Origin: Harmothoe impar
Lineage: Eukaryota > Annelida > Polychaeta > Phyllodocida > Polynoidae
Reading direction: 5' to 3'
DNA: 64,000 nucleotides
Assembly (NCBI GenBank): GCA_947462335.1
Contig: OX381710.1
Span: 65,591,303-65,655,302, forward strand
In this document: in pieces, positions 1 to 12,007 of the stretch
How positions within the stretch are numbered: the stretch's first letter is position 1
Layout: every line of letters begins with the position of its first letter
Position numbers and translations under genes: made by a program
Notes under the pieces: model-generated
Databases searched by the model: none
Seen by the model: only the letters and a program-made list of their open reading frames with translations
Told to the model about the DNA's origin: nothing

Positions 1-447
1 CCGTCCAAATCACCAACTTCCCCGCTGCCGACCAACACCGCTATTGACTGGGGCGAGCCCAAAATCAATATGGCGGTTCCCTCGCTTTTGTTTTTAAAAC
101 AAAGCGCATGCGCAGCGTCTCGCGTGATTGGACGCGATCCCGTTACCCGGTGTGACCCAATTACTGTTCAATCAGGTCACGACCTTTCCCGCCCGCAGCT
201 CGGGCTCGAGGGATCACACTGCTACGTAGGCGGCTCACAAAAGTCAAAATATACTTCGAATAAAGAGCTCATCAGGAGTATTAGTGGATATTTATGGGAA
301 ATCGAAGATTACCCCACCGGATTATCCGTCCACCACCCTCGGGGAACACTCTTACATTCTTTTCCTCTTGACTCTGAGCGCCCCTGTCGGTAACATACAT
401 ATAACATATAGGACAACACAGGACACCACACTCGTTGTGTAAACAAG
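1..447 (-). promoter_or_regulatory. pol-ORF3 spacer of LTR element copy A, with internal promoter-like block
   Basis: This is the non-coding spacer that follows pol on the minus strand. It closely matches 16296-16872 of copy B. It keeps a TATGGCGG stretch (YY1-type, at 69-76), a perfect GCGCATGCGC palindrome (NRF1-type, 104-113) and an inverted CCAAT box (around 126-131). In the sense direction the order is CCAAT, NRF1, YY1, pointing at an ORF3 that would lie left of the window. The motif names come from known vertebrate consensus sites; promoter activity is inferred. The match shows that copy A's own 3' half once continued to the left. Confidence 0.6.
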
Positions 448-3400
448 CTAGGTTACAGCCCCTCTAGCCACCAGCCTTGGGCTTCGCCGAACGGGTTTAC
501 CGTCCGCCTCTCGTAACCTGGCCGAAGGACACTCGTTCTTAACTAAAACTCCAGCCTTGATTTTAGTTTTCCGTGCCCTTCTTGCTTCGCCTGCCGAGAC
601 TTTCTTTTTCACGGTCTTCCGGAGCTTCTTTCTTACCACTCTTTTAGGGGGATCCGCTGACACCCCTTCCAAAGGTACAAATTTAGCCTCCGAATTTCCC
701 TTCTCCACCTCCGTTTCCGGGGTGAGCTCCCTTCCAGCCCAAGCACGCAACCGAGCCACATGGCTCGTCCGGATGCGCCCTGCTTCGGACTGAATCAACA
801 CAGTCGTTTGACTGATACATTTAACCACGGTGTGTGGTCCATCCCAGTTATTCGCCAGCTTGACGTTGCAGAGCGGTTCATGTAGGCGGATCACTCTATC
901 CCCCACTACGAATCGTCGCAACTTCAATCCGGTGTCGTAACCCACCTTCTGCCAATTCGCAGCTTTGAGCAAATGAGCCCTAACTGTTTCGTAGGCAAAT
1001 TTGAACCTCTCCCGTAGAGATTCTACAAACAGCACCGTACATGGTGCTTCCGGACTGATCCCTACCACCCCGAACACTAAATCCGCCGGCATGATCAAGT
1101 CCTCTCCGAACACCAGGAGGTTCGGAGTGCAATTTGTCGAAGTGTGGACCGTATTATTATACGCATGAACCAAAAATTCGCACTGATCATCCCAATCATC
1201 CATATGGGAGTTCACTAATGGCTTTAAAACCTGGATCAAGGTCCAATTGAACCGCTCCACCTGCCCGTCGGACTGTGGTCGGTACGGATTGGTCCGAGTT
1301 TTACATATAGCCAACTGATGGCACATAGCTGCCCATAGTTTGGACTCAAATTCTCTCCCTTGATCGCTATGTAACATCAAGGGAGCCCCCAGATGGAGGA
1401 TCCACCCCTTTACCAATGCTTCCGCACAAGTAGCAGCAGTGTGATCCTTGAGTGGGTACACTCGGGTGTATTTCGTATAGTAGTCCGAGACCACCATCAT
1501 ACACGTATTACCTTTTGGAGTGGGTTTAACTCCACTGATAATGTCCACGGCTATTCGAGCAAATCTCACCCCGAATAGCTCTTGTTGCAGTGGCAATTTC
1601 CCTAGTCCAGGACCAGGTTTGCCTAAACAACAGGCCGGACAGGTCTCGATCCACCTTAAAAGGTCGCCTGACATGCCGGGCCAGTAATATCTCCGACTCA
1701 GCCGTTCCAACGAGCGTTTCTTTCCGAAATGCCCACTAGTGGAATGGCCGTGGCAGTAGTACAGGATGTCTTTCCTCATAGCAGCAGGGATCACCATTTG
1801 TAACACCCTCCGCTTCCCGGGACAAGTCTTCCACCTGCACAACAACGAGTCCCGGACCTCCAGTTCGTGGAACTGAGCCAGGAAACGTCGCATTTCACGG
1901 TTTTCCAGTGATATTTCGGGTCTCACTGGACAGACCCCAGTGGGGACAAGCTCCCTCAGTCGTGCTATGGTAGGATCGGCCATCTGGTACGTCCTTATAG
2001 TGTCGGTGGACCAATCCAACAGGTTTTGCAACAACCCATCATAAGGCAAACGCACACTCGCTACCACAGCATTGTGAGCACCACAATCCCCACACTCCGG
2101 ACGCACACAACGGCGTACCGGACGTCTACTCAGACAGTCAGCATTAATATGCTTCGTGCCCGCTCGGTGCTGGATATGAGAGTTCTCCAGTCCGAACTCG
2201 CTGAGGTGATTCAACCACCGACCAATCATTCCCTCGGCGTCCTTAAAATTAAGGAGCCACCTCAAGGCCGAATGATCAGTACGGAGTGTGAAATTCCCTC
2301 CATATAAGAAGTGCCGAAACTTCTTCGTGTACACCACTACTGCGAGCAGCTCTCGCTTGGTAGTACAATAATTTCTCTGTGCCTTGTTCATACTGTTACT
2401 AGCGAACGCCAGCGGGACCTCTACTCCGTCCTGGATTTGGGACAATGCGGCCCCGATGCTCTCATTGCTCGCATCAGTGTCAAGGATGAAATGCCCCTTC
2501 TCCGTAGGGTATCTCAGCACCGGGGTGGTTCGGAACAACGCCTTAATCTCTTTGAAGGCTTCATTCTGTTCCATCCCTCATGGGAAGGGTTCTTTTTTCC
2601 TCCCCGGAGTCCAATGGCTCAACCGTTGCAATGGCTAAGACACCCTGGAGAATCCGGGGATGAAGTCCCTGTAATAGGAACAGAACCCTAAGAAGGATCT
2701 GACGTCCTTTGGTCCCTTTGGAACTTCCCAAGTCTCCACAGTCTCCAATTTAGCCGGATCAGCCTGCACACCCTCGGTGGAGATGATCCGGCCCAAATAG
2801 ACCATGGACTTCCGAAAAAGTTCACATTTCTTCGGCTTTAATGTCAAGCCATTGGACCGAATTCGCTCCAACACCTCTCCGAGGTTCAACGCACACTCTT
2901 CAAAAGTCTTGCCGAAGACAATGACATCATCCAAGTATACCAAGCACTTGCGCCACAACAGATCACTCAGAAGAGTTTCCATCATAGCCTCAAAAGTGGC
3001 CGGGGCGTTGCACAACCCGAAGGGCATCAGCTCAAACTGATACAGTCCAATGTGACTTGTAAAAGCCGTTTTCTCTTTATCCTCCTCCTTCATCCCGATC
3101 TGCCAATATCCGGACTGCAAATCAAGGGTGCAGAACCATTGGTTCCCACCCAAAGAGTCCAGAGTCTCATCAATCCGGGGGAGAGGATATGCATTTTTCT
3201 TGGTTACCCCATTCAGGCGCCTATAGTCGATACAAAATCGGATAGACCCGTCCTTCTTAGTAACCATCTGGACCGGGCTGGACCAGGGGCTAGTGCTAGG
3301 CACGATCACCTTCTGTTCCAACATGGTCTTCACTTGTTCCTCAACCACTGCTTTCTTACCCAAAGGCAAGCGTCGGTAAGGCATCTTGAACGGCTGTGCA

Positions 3401-4590
3401 TCACCCGTATTGATAGAATGCAACACTTTGTCGGTTCGGCCCAAAGGCTCCCCCTCCACCTGCCATGCATCCTGATACTTCACTACCAGCCTCCTTAGGG
3501 AGTCGAGATCCCTCCGATCCGTCAAATCCGTTTCGGAGATCATTTTCTCGAGTCCCGCACTCAGAGCGGTCGGAGAAGGGTCACCCTTCATGCTCACCTG
3601 TCCAGCAGGCATCACTGCCTCACTGGTGAACACCTTCCCCAGTATTGTATCTTTCCTTAGATACTTCGGTTCCAACCCGGGGATAGAAACCGGCACTACG
3701 GTCCAAGCACCATCACCCACGAGGGTGTCCATGCCTGTCAAACCGATACTACCCAACATGGCCACATCCGGCTCCACAACTGCTTCTTCCTCTCTCCTAA
3801 GCCCCTTGCTTCGGACCAGCACGTCACACGTCTGTCCGGGAGGAATCTTTACAGTTTGGACCACCGTTGCCACTGTCGACACTTGTCGGAGCACACATTG
3901 CTCTACCGCACGGTACGGGTGCTCTATCAGGAGTACCCCTGTACCAGGATTCAGGACCGCGTCATACAACGCCGAAAAATCCAATCCCAGTATACCGTCG
4001 TCTGCAATATCCGCAATGGTGGGAGAAGCCACATACTCCTTCCCCCCAATTCGGAGCGGTATGAACGCGCGCCCATACGTCTGCATACTTGACCCATCGG
4101 CCGAACAGGCGTTTACCCTTGTTTTGAAGTTATCACGACTATCCGGCATAAGAGCATAGAAGTTAGAGGAGATAAAGGAGTGGCTAGCTCCCGTATCTAC
4201 TAAAAATTCGCCCGCTCTACCGGCCACAGTAACAGACACATACCACCGCCTCCCCCCCAGCGGAGACGGGTTTACAGTGAAGCGTTTAAAATCCTTCGGA
4301 GCAGCCAAATCAAGGCCATGTTTCTTCAAATGGTCGAAACATGGATGATCCGGGGAAAGCTGGGTACTCCCTACCCACACGGTGTCTGTGACAGCCGCAA
4401 CTTCCTCGTTCCTATCCGTAATGGGCCTCCCTGCCTCATTGCCGGGCAACTGTTGGACTGGAATGTTAACCAGGCCGGCATCCGAGCCCCTCAAGCTCGA
4501 AGCCACCCCTGATTCCCTTCCCGCCTTCGGAATTTCACTAGGCTCTACCTCTCTGGTATGTTGGCGTACTTCATATACAGGGGTCGTCCG
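448..4590 (-). pseudogene. pol: pol of LTR retrotransposon copy A (protease-RT-RNase H-integrase), broken
   Basis: This is a Ty3/gypsy-type polyprotein nearly identical to the intact pol at 16873-21114. From right to left it shows the aspartic protease DTGAS motif, RT with FCIDYRRLN and YLDD, RNase H (DTDASNES), the integrase HHCC zinc finger, then HSDQGREFES and SDGQVERFN of the DDE core. Two in-frame stops lie about 26 codons apart at the RT/RNase H boundary (near 2637 and 2580): CAG to TAG and TGG to TGA relative to copy B. Both are C-to-T type changes. They split the frame into 448-2574 and 2635-4965. The 5' end is lost at the 4586-4590 rearrangement, so gag and the frameshift region are absent. 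The residues right of 4590 in this frame are antisense of ORF3, not pol. It is a dead copy. Confidence 0.93.
4586..4590. other. Head-to-head rearrangement breakpoint inside copy A
   Basis: Left of this point the minus strand matches pol of copy B (around 21010). Right of it the plus strand matches ORF3 of copy B (around 14478). Both parents contain GTCCG at the join, so the junction carries 5 bases of microhomology. The layout implies an inversion, or a template switch between two copies, rather than a normal insertion. Confidence 0.85.
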
Positions 4591-6181
4591 GACGGCACTC
4601 CGAGCCAATGCCGCAAGTGGGTTTAAGTACTTTAAACCAATGTGTGTGAACGACTGCGTCAAGGATAAGCGGTCCTCACACCATCCGGAGGAGGTGGGTC
4701 CTGACGGTCTCTCCGACGACGAGGAGTGGATTAAGACTGATCCCCTCGATAAGTCGGTACAGCTGTACCACTTTGAGTTACTGGATAAGGTCCGAAATGG
4801 TAGTACTAAATACCATTCGCCTCTCCAGAAAGCTAAATTGGCATGGGCTATGGCTAGATGGCATACATTTAGCAAGTGCCCCTTTGAGCCTTGTCTGAAT
4901 ATCGACGAGACACTGGAGACGCCCCGAACTTGGCCTACCAAGGTCCGGTACGCAAGGCATATCACCCGCTATCATTTGCGTCATTACATGCAGTATGACT
5001 GCTTGAGTGTGGGTGCGAAAGGAAGCAAGGGTTGTCCGAATGGTGGCTGGTTCTACACTAGAGCCGATATCATCAGGCATCTTGCTAAGCAGCACAGCTT
5101 GGCTCTGGAGACCGCGGCGGAACGCATCCAGACCGCCCATACGGAAGTCTACTCCCATTTCGGGGTAGTAGGCAGAAATGATAACCTCGAGGTGGATTTT
5201 GGCACCAACGAGAAGGGAAAGGTCCGGGTCTTTTACAAGGTAAACCCGGACGGCAACTACATCCGGATTCCGGAAGGTGAGCTCTTCGATGAATTCGAGG
5301 AGTACCAGAAACGTACCAGTACAAGAAAGGTGCGGCGCGCTCAGAAGAGACCTAGCGGGTCTTCGGAGCAGGCCGACCCTAAAAAGGCCAAAACGGATGA
5401 AAGGAAATCCGTTATGGAGAAGGCGGATCCGGGCTATAAAGGGCCGGCATTCACTTCTCAGACGACGGACTGGAAGACGGGTCCCCAGGGCAGGCCACAT
5501 CGGTCTGTTCCGGAGGATCCGAACTCCAGCACGATGGGGTCCTTCGCGGACGAGTTCCCCGAAAATGATATGGTTCCGGGTGAGGAGTCGCAGACTCTAA
5601 CCCAGACCGGTAGGACGAAGGCTCCAGCAAAGAAAACGCCGAAGCCGACTCAGACCCCGGATCTCCCACCAGAGACTCCGGATGAGGGGCGTCTAGTCTT
5701 GCGACTAAGGAGCCCTCCTTCGTTCCCTCCCGCCGACTTCACTTCCTATGAAGCCGGACAGGAGGCCTTCGGTCAATGGCAGGACAACTTTCACCGGTTG
5801 CTTGCTGGCCTGAGTCAGGAGGTGGCGATGTTGTCCCTTAATACGGTACACCATCTCCATCAGAGGGAGGTCGCTACCCAGAAGGCAGCGGCTGCGGAGT
5901 CCGTACAGGAAGAGCGTGAGAACGCTCGGACTGAACGAAGTGCTGCTAAAACCGAAAGGAAGAAGCAAAAGTTGGCAGTTAAGAACGCCGAGGAGAAGCT
6001 GGACCACGAACGTCGTCGGTTCCGAGACTGCTTCGCGCATGAAATGCACGAGTGGGATGGAACTCGGGCTCAAATCGAGCTCTGGCTCCAGGAGCTGACA
6101 CTGGCGGAAGCTGCGTCGGACTCTGAGGAGGAGGAGGAGCCGGCTAAACCCGGTTCCAAAGACGAGTCGGACTCCGGATAA
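4586..6181 (+). pseudogene. C-terminal half of retroelement ORF3, fused to antisense pol
   Basis: About 530 residues align with the second half of the 1137-aa ORF3 at 12882-16295, beginning at VRTALRANAA. It retains the cysteine/histidine finger region (KCPFEPC followed by a pair of spaced histidines, then YDC...CPNGG with RHLAKQH), the KKAKTDE basic stretch, and the C-terminal coiled coil ending in an acidic DSEEEEE tail. An ATG in antisense pol sequence (4382) opens this frame by chance, giving a 599-aa chimeric reading frame. The true N-terminal half is missing. The stop differs from copy B because about 540 bases of 3' UTR are deleted right at it. It is probably non-functional, though an open chimeric ORF exists. 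Confidence 0.85.
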
Positions 6182-6516
6182 GTATTATTCATTACGAGTG
6201 TAATTAGCTCGGGGTCCTGGAGGGACGAAATTTTTTTACTGTGATATTGTACTTTTTCAAGTGTTTGTATACTATATGTATAGGTTAACTCCATCTATCC
6301 TAGGGAATGGGGCGTAATTGTTATTACGGTCTATATATATAGAAATGTGTGTAATTAATACCTTTTTGTGTTCAACAGTATACGTCATATTGTTTGTAAG
6401 GTATAACTTTAATAAACCCCTAAGGTGGTATTTATAAGATAATGCCAGTCCGAAGTGTTTTCGGACTTTAACCTTAATTATTTTTTACCTCCCGGTTATT
6501 ATCTGGTAGGGGGTAG
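6182..6516 (+). other. 3' UTR and polypurine tract of the copy A right half
   Basis: This matches the reverse complement of 12008-12345 in copy B and ends in CTGGTAGGGGGTAG, the polypurine tract just before the LTR. The segment equivalent to 12340-12880 of copy B is absent. The join falls at a shared ATA, so a deletion with short homology is likely. Confidence 0.75.
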
Positions 6517-6953
6517 TGTAGGGGCTAGGGTTATACGGGTTTGTTATATGACGAGTGCTGTTGGATGCTGTGTTGCGAGCTCAGTCCGAACCCTTCAGTC
6601 CGACGGTAGGTGGCGACACCTACCCCGGGCTTGGGGTATGGACAGAGGTCGCTATAGGCTTCCGGTCTGCGTGTGCGCGCGCAGGCTGGCTGCCTATATA
6701 TACCCAGCATCTGACGGTACTCGTCGGTTACTCTGAGCCACGCTGGTGAGGAGACCCCGTGATCATTACGGCTGATTAGCCTACTGACCCGTTCCGAACT
6801 CTATAGGGAGTTCGCACACATAGATACTGCTTGTCTAGGTTTTCTGAATAAACCCGATTTGCAACCTGTAACACTTGATCCGAACTGTGTCGACTTTGTT
6901 CTTTAATTGATACTCTACCAATATCATAGAGAAACAAAGTATCGTTTATTACA
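6517..6953 (+). repeat. LTR of the gypsy-like family (copy A, plus orientation)
   Basis: The 437-bp LTR begins TGTAGGGGCTAGGG and ends ATTACA. It is a slightly diverged match to the reverse complement of the 439-bp LTRs of copy B. It carries a TATATATA box, a downstream TATAGGGAGTT region and an AATAAA polyadenylation signal in plus orientation. Just after it, an 18-bp unit (ACACTTGTTTGTATAAAT) is duplicated in tandem at 6951-6995. Confidence 0.88.
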
Positions 6954-7012
6954 CTTGTTTGTATAAATGAATTACACACTTGTTTGTATAAATGAATCGC
7001 ATTTACAACATT

Positions 7013-7778
7013 GGTGAATATATGAACAACTGATGTATGTCTACCGGTTTATTTGTTACAATCAGGCTTATTTCGATTTGAATAATTTTCAACCAGATAC
7101 AAATTTAGTAGCTAAAAGGTGTATTCCACTGACGTGATTGGTTGTTATTCCATCAGTTGGACGAGATGCATCCATGAGTTTACAATCGATTCATGTGAGT
7201 GGAATACATACTTAACACGCACCATATAAACCAATCACAAATATCAATGAAAATGTATGGAACAACAATTATACCAAAAGTTGGTACAAGATCTACACAT
7301 AAAATGATATGTCTACATTAATACAGTATTATGTTAACACCCTTAGGAACACTTTATAATATAGGAACAGTTGTATACATATATGCAACAGCTACACAAC
7401 TACTAAAATATTTACTTTGGTCAGAAAAGTCTATATTTTCAAATACATTTTAGCCCCCAGGAATCTTTTTCGTTTGAGTGGCTTCATGCAGTATTATGTT
7501 AACACCCTTTCTCGGAACAAGAGAATAATGTGGGCAGATACAGATAATTGGGGTGTGCAGTAGATAATATAGTCAAACTTGTATACATGTGCGAAAGGTA
7601 TACAGATATATAAACATACATAGTTATGCAGTGTTATGTTAACATCCTTTTTAGGGACAACATAATACTGTGCACAAGTACAGATCAATGGGGCGTGCAG
7701 CTGTCAATCACTAAGATAAACATATACAAGTATATCGTCCTTAATGACCGAGCAACTTATACAAATTCAAAGGTGTAG
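7013..7778. repeat. Unclassified ~0.8-kb repeat, copy 1
   Basis: This is a direct repeat of 8690-9545, from the shared TTACAATCAG region to CAAAGGTGTAGAG. Inside it, a unit beginning TGCAGTRTTATGTTAACA occurs twice in tandem (near 7487 and 7626), with a shorter third match near 7324. No coding potential is seen. It could be a tandem segmental duplication or two copies of an unknown non-autonomous element. Confidence 0.7.
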
Positions 7779-7860
7779 AGCACCCGTCAACAGGGGCGGA
7801 TCTGGGGTCTCGGTGCCCCTCCCTTTGAAAAAATATTCAGATTTGGTGCAGGGTTGTATA

Positions 7861-8580
7861 GGGCTCACTCTCACCAAATCAGTGCAACTGAAAAAGTGGC
7901 CGTACATGATCGGTGGCCCTACATGATCGGTGGCCGTACATGATCGGAAAACAACAATATCCCCCTAAAGCCTCATTTACTCCACTATTTAACCCATTTA
8001 ACCATACCTACTGGCTGTAATGTAGTTTTGGGGAGTTTATTAGGAAAAGAAAAATCATGTGACGTACATGATCGGTTGTACATTAATACACTCTCCTTTT
8101 GGCCCCTTTCTGACCATGTTTAAAGCATATATCAATCCTAGCAAGGTGTACACATAATGTAAGTCTTAACATGTATAATCTTAGACATGTAAAGCAGTGG
8201 GTAATAAGAAAATTTTACAGGACATTCCAAGCCGATCATGTACGTCATGTGACGTACATGATCGGTTGTACATTGAGCCCCCCCCCCTTTGGCCCCTATA
8301 AATATTTTGGTATCGGTATTGAAATGTCAATTAAAATTATCTTAATAGTCGCATCTAGACATTTCTAACATATTACATGTCAAGACACACATCACATGTA
8401 CACCTTGGTAAGGTTTATTTATGTTTTAACATGGTCAGAAAGGATAAGGCAGTCAATAAATCACTGATCATGTACGCCACAGATCATGTACGTCACCGAT
8501 CATGTACGGCCTCCAATCATGTACGGCCGCCGATCATGTACGGCCAAACAATAGTTGCATCGATCTGGTGAGAGTGAGCC
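7861..8580. mobile_element. Non-autonomous foldback DNA transposon with CCGTACATGATCGG iterons
   Basis: The ends are inverted: GGGCTCACTCTCACCA on the left and TGGTGAGAGTGAGCC on the right, with similarity continuing about 28 bases. Just inside, the motif CCGTACATGATCGG or its complement is repeated. Three head-on copies are at 7903-7947, internal copies near 8061, 8233 and 8252, and five complementary copies at 8464-8545. No ORF is recognisable. It separates the two copies of the 0.8-kb repeat. A target duplication is unclear (TATA-like on both sides). The superfamily is unknown. Confidence 0.72.
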
Positions 8581-8689
8581 ATATATGATATGTATACATA
8601 AGTAAACCTATAAATAAAAACCATATTCTTTCTCTGAGCATACATCCATTTTTGTCGAGAATTCTGGTTGTAAAAGGGAAAATACTTAA

Positions 8690-9545
8690 GGACCTACCAT
8701 AATTCTAACATAGGCCTACCAGTATATTTCTTACAATCAGCCTGATTTAGATTTGATTGATTTAAACCCAGACACACTTTTAATAGGTAATGCGAGTATT
8801 CCATTGACATGATTAGCCATGATTCCATCTGTCGGACAAGATTGGTTTATAAGTTTAACATTGCAAACCCTCATCACAACGGATACACCTAACTTGAATG
8901 CACCCTTAACACACATTATATAAACCAATCACAAGGATCAATGAAAATGTATGGAACACCAATTATACCAACAGCTAGTACAAGATATACACATACAACT
9001 ACTACAGTGTGTATTTTGGTCAGGAAAAGTCTATATTTTCAAATACATTTTAGCCCCCAGGAATCTTTTTCGTTTAGACTGAGCCTCAGTTTGGCCAGCA
9101 GGTGACCAGCTGACCACAGGGTGACCAATGAGACCTAAAGGAGGGAAAATCATGCATAATTAAGTCCAGCTGGATTTTGCCAGCAGGTTTGTTGGGCACT
9201 TTTGTAGCTGTGGTTTAACAACACACATCTAATCCTCGATTTCTACCATCTTTTTAGTTTGAGTGGCCTCATGCAGTATTATGTTAACACCCTTTCTTGG
9301 GCAGATACAGATAATTGGGGTGTGCAGTAGATAATATAGTCACACTTGTATACATGTGTGAAAGGTATACAGATATATAAACATACATAGTTATGCAGTG
9401 TTATGTTAACATCCTTTTTAGGGACAACATAATACTGTGCACAAGTACAGATCAATGGGGCGTGCAGCTGTCAATCACTAAGATAAACATATACAAGTAT
9501 ATCGTCCTTAATGACCGAGCAACTTATACAAATACAAAGGTGTAG
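8690..9545. repeat. Unclassified ~0.8-kb repeat, copy 2
   Basis: Second copy of the repeat at 7013-7778. It carries an extra segment of about 190 bases (9078-9260) that copy 1 lacks. That segment is flanked by near-identical ATCTTTTTCGTTT and ATCTTTTTAGTTT, so it is either an insertion here or a repeat-mediated deletion in copy 1. The tandem sub-repeats are shared with copy 1. Confidence 0.7.
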
Positions 9546-10418
9546 AGTAAGCTCTAGTACATAGTACCTATTTCGACAGTTATTTCTACATACTTTTGTT
9601 AATGTCAATACTCTGTATTAATTTATGTTCAATCCCCTCACCAAATGGACATTTTCTAAAACAAGCACAGCTTGATCCCTACGTAGCCCTCCGCATTTGT
9701 AATATTATATTTCATATCTTTTTTGTGTGTGCAACTTAATATTTCGTTTGCACAACGTATCTCTCCCCTACGGACCACCTACCACCTAAATGATATATTA
9801 TTAAAGCAATGATAAAACTGTATAAATTGTATATAATCTCATCTTCACGTGACATCATCGTAGGAGCGTGTAAATTACATGAGATGTGTCAATAAACTTT
9901 TTTTTTAAAACGATCTCACCCGTGCCTATCTTCCTTCCTATCCCGTTCCTACCGAACCCCATAGCCATCTTTTTCTTTCCTGTTCCCCTGGCTATAAAGT
10001 GGTACCTGATGACTATGGTTGCCGCAGGTAAGGGTATACATCATCATTACTGTCTCACCTGTCACCCCACATCACGTCACAGGCCATCCCCATGCCACCT
10101 ACTCACTCACTCACATAACTGTCACCACATGACATGTACATGTATCTTGTAATATAACCTCCCGCTCACCTTGAACACCCCCGCCCTGTAACGCCGGTAA
10201 CTACAACCAGCCCTGTCACTTAGTATCAGTAAACCTGACAACGCCTGTCACGACCCCTGCCCCTACAAACAAACCTGGATGGTCTTTCAGAGCACGTCAC
10301 GAATTCGTGAGCTTTTTTCTGTAAGGTTTATATTGGATATTTTATGTTCACGACTGAGACTGTTCTGAAAGAGCCTCCTGTCAATCCAACTTTACCCTCT
10401 CACTATGTACACATGTAC
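9546..10418. other. Unannotated AT-rich stretch
   Basis: No convincing coding region or repeat is seen. A weak inverted match (TCTTTCAGA near 10275, TCTGAAAGA near 10363) brackets about 100 bases. There is a CACTCACTCAC-type simple run near 10105. Confidence 0.4.
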
Positions 10419-10650
10419 CACCTCACAGTGCATACTCCATGACCGTAATTCCGAATTACGGTCATACAAGATGGCGGCTGCAGTTGAGTTCAGCTTATTT
10501 CTTCTCCAGTGCATTGTATGAAATATATAACATATTGAAGGCTGCTTTTTGGCCAGGCTGTAGTATATATGACAATGCTACTGACCCAACACTCGGATCT
10601 TGTTCATATGTACTGGTTTATGCATAAATCAGCCATTTAGAGCTGGATGG

Positions 10651-10767
10651 TATGACCGTAATTCAGGCAATGGTATGACCGTAATTCTGTCATGAGAATG
10701 TCAGGTATGACCGTAATTCTATCAAAAAGTATGACCGTAGTTCAGTGTGCAAGTATGACCGTAATTC
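10651..10767 (+). repeat. Left iteron array, TATGACCGTAATTC x5
   Basis: Five copies of the 14-mer start at 10651, 10674, 10706, 10730 (one mismatch) and 10754, separated by 9-18 variable bases. The same motif forms the palindrome at the element tips. Such sub-terminal arrays often bind the transposase; that role is inferred here. Confidence 0.8.
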
Positions 10768-11136
10768 AGTGGAATGCTCTCCTACTACAAAGGAATTATG
10801 ATGGGGTTATGTATGTGGGCCCCCCCCACCACCTATAGTAATGTAGGACTAATTAGGGCTACACCATGTGTCAGGGTACCTATATACATTGTACTACATG
10901 TATGTGCCCCCCCCCTCAACAACACACACAAGTGTACTCCCCCAAGACCAAGGTGGGTATCATAGCAAGGCAGTGTAAATCTACATATAGCATAGTGTCA
11001 CTGCTGTCAGTGCCAATGACACAGTCCATTGCAAGCATGTTTCGACCCTGGTTTCGACCTGTTTAACTACAGAATACTCTAGTGACAGTCCTATATCAAA
11101 GGTCACAGGTGAACACTGTGTACTATATTTGGTACT

Positions 11137-11430
11137 GAATTACGGTCATACTCTATTTGTAAGTGAGAATTACGGTCATACTGTGTGAATTACGGTCATA
11201 CCTGACCACACGGTTGGCATTTTGTTCTCTAGGGATGTTTGGTTAAAACTTATAGGGAGAGGAGATGTCCTATTACTCCTGGGCACATGTCTCATATATG
11301 GGAACACTGAACAAGGCATTATAAAGCCAGAAATATGACTTCAACTGACCATGAACTGACAGAATTACGGTCATACCTGAGGTGAATTACGGTCATACCA
11401 TGTTTTGATGCAAACTGAATTACGGTCATA
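11137..11430 (-). repeat. Right iteron array, complementary copies x6
   Basis: GAATTACGGTCATA occurs at 11137, 11167, 11187, 11362, 11384 and 11417. All are inverted relative to the left array, so the two arrays face each other across a unique centre of about 370 bases. Confidence 0.8.
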
Positions 11431-11568
11431 CCATCCAGCTCTAAATGGCTGATTTATGCATAAACCAGTACATATGAACAAGATCCGAGTGTTGGGTCAG
11501 TAGCATTGTCATATATACTACAGCCTGGTCAAAAAGCAGCCTTCAATATGTTATATATTTCATACAAT

Positions 11569-12007
11569 TGTAATGAACGATACTTTGTATCTTTATGATA
11601 TTGGTAGAGTATCAATTAAAGAACAAAGTCGACACAGTTCGGATCAAGTGTTACAGGTTGCAATATCAGGTTTATTCAGAGAACCTAGACAAGCAGTCAC
11701 TAAGTGTGCGAACTCCCTATAGAGTTCGGAACGGGTCAGTAGGCTAAGCAGCCGATATGATCACAGGGTCTCCTCTGCCAGCGTGGCTCAGAGTAACCGA
11801 CGAGTACCGTCAGATGCCGGGTATATATAGGCAGCCAGCCTGCGCGCGCACACGCAGACCGGAAGCCTATAGCGACCTCTGTCCATACCCCAAGCCCGGG
11901 GTAGGTGTCGCCACCTACCGTCGGACTGAAGGGTTCGGACTGAGCTCGCAACACAGCATCCAACAGCACTCGTCATACAACAACCCCGTATAACCCTAGC
12001 CCCTACA
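11569..12007 (-). repeat. 3' LTR of copy B
   Basis: TGT...ACA ends. In sense orientation it has a TATATATA box (plus strand 11822-11829) and an AATAAA signal (plus strand 11671-11676), about 150 bases apart. This is a usual U3-R-U5 arrangement. It abuts the polypurine tract. Confidence 0.92.

Noticed and set aside
1..393. Plus frame 70-393 (MAVPSLLFLKQSACAAS) and its copy at 16490
   Set aside because: It is the antisense of the pol-ORF3 spacer; conservation is explained by promoter motifs, and the frame differs after 50 codons between copies.
4382..4585. N-terminal 68 codons of a 599-codon plus frame
   Set aside because: They are antisense to pol; only the part from 4586 is ORF3.
10651..11430. 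CRISPR-like array
   Set aside because: Repeats are only 14 bases, spacers are irregular, orientation flips midway, and they lie inside a transposon in animal DNA.
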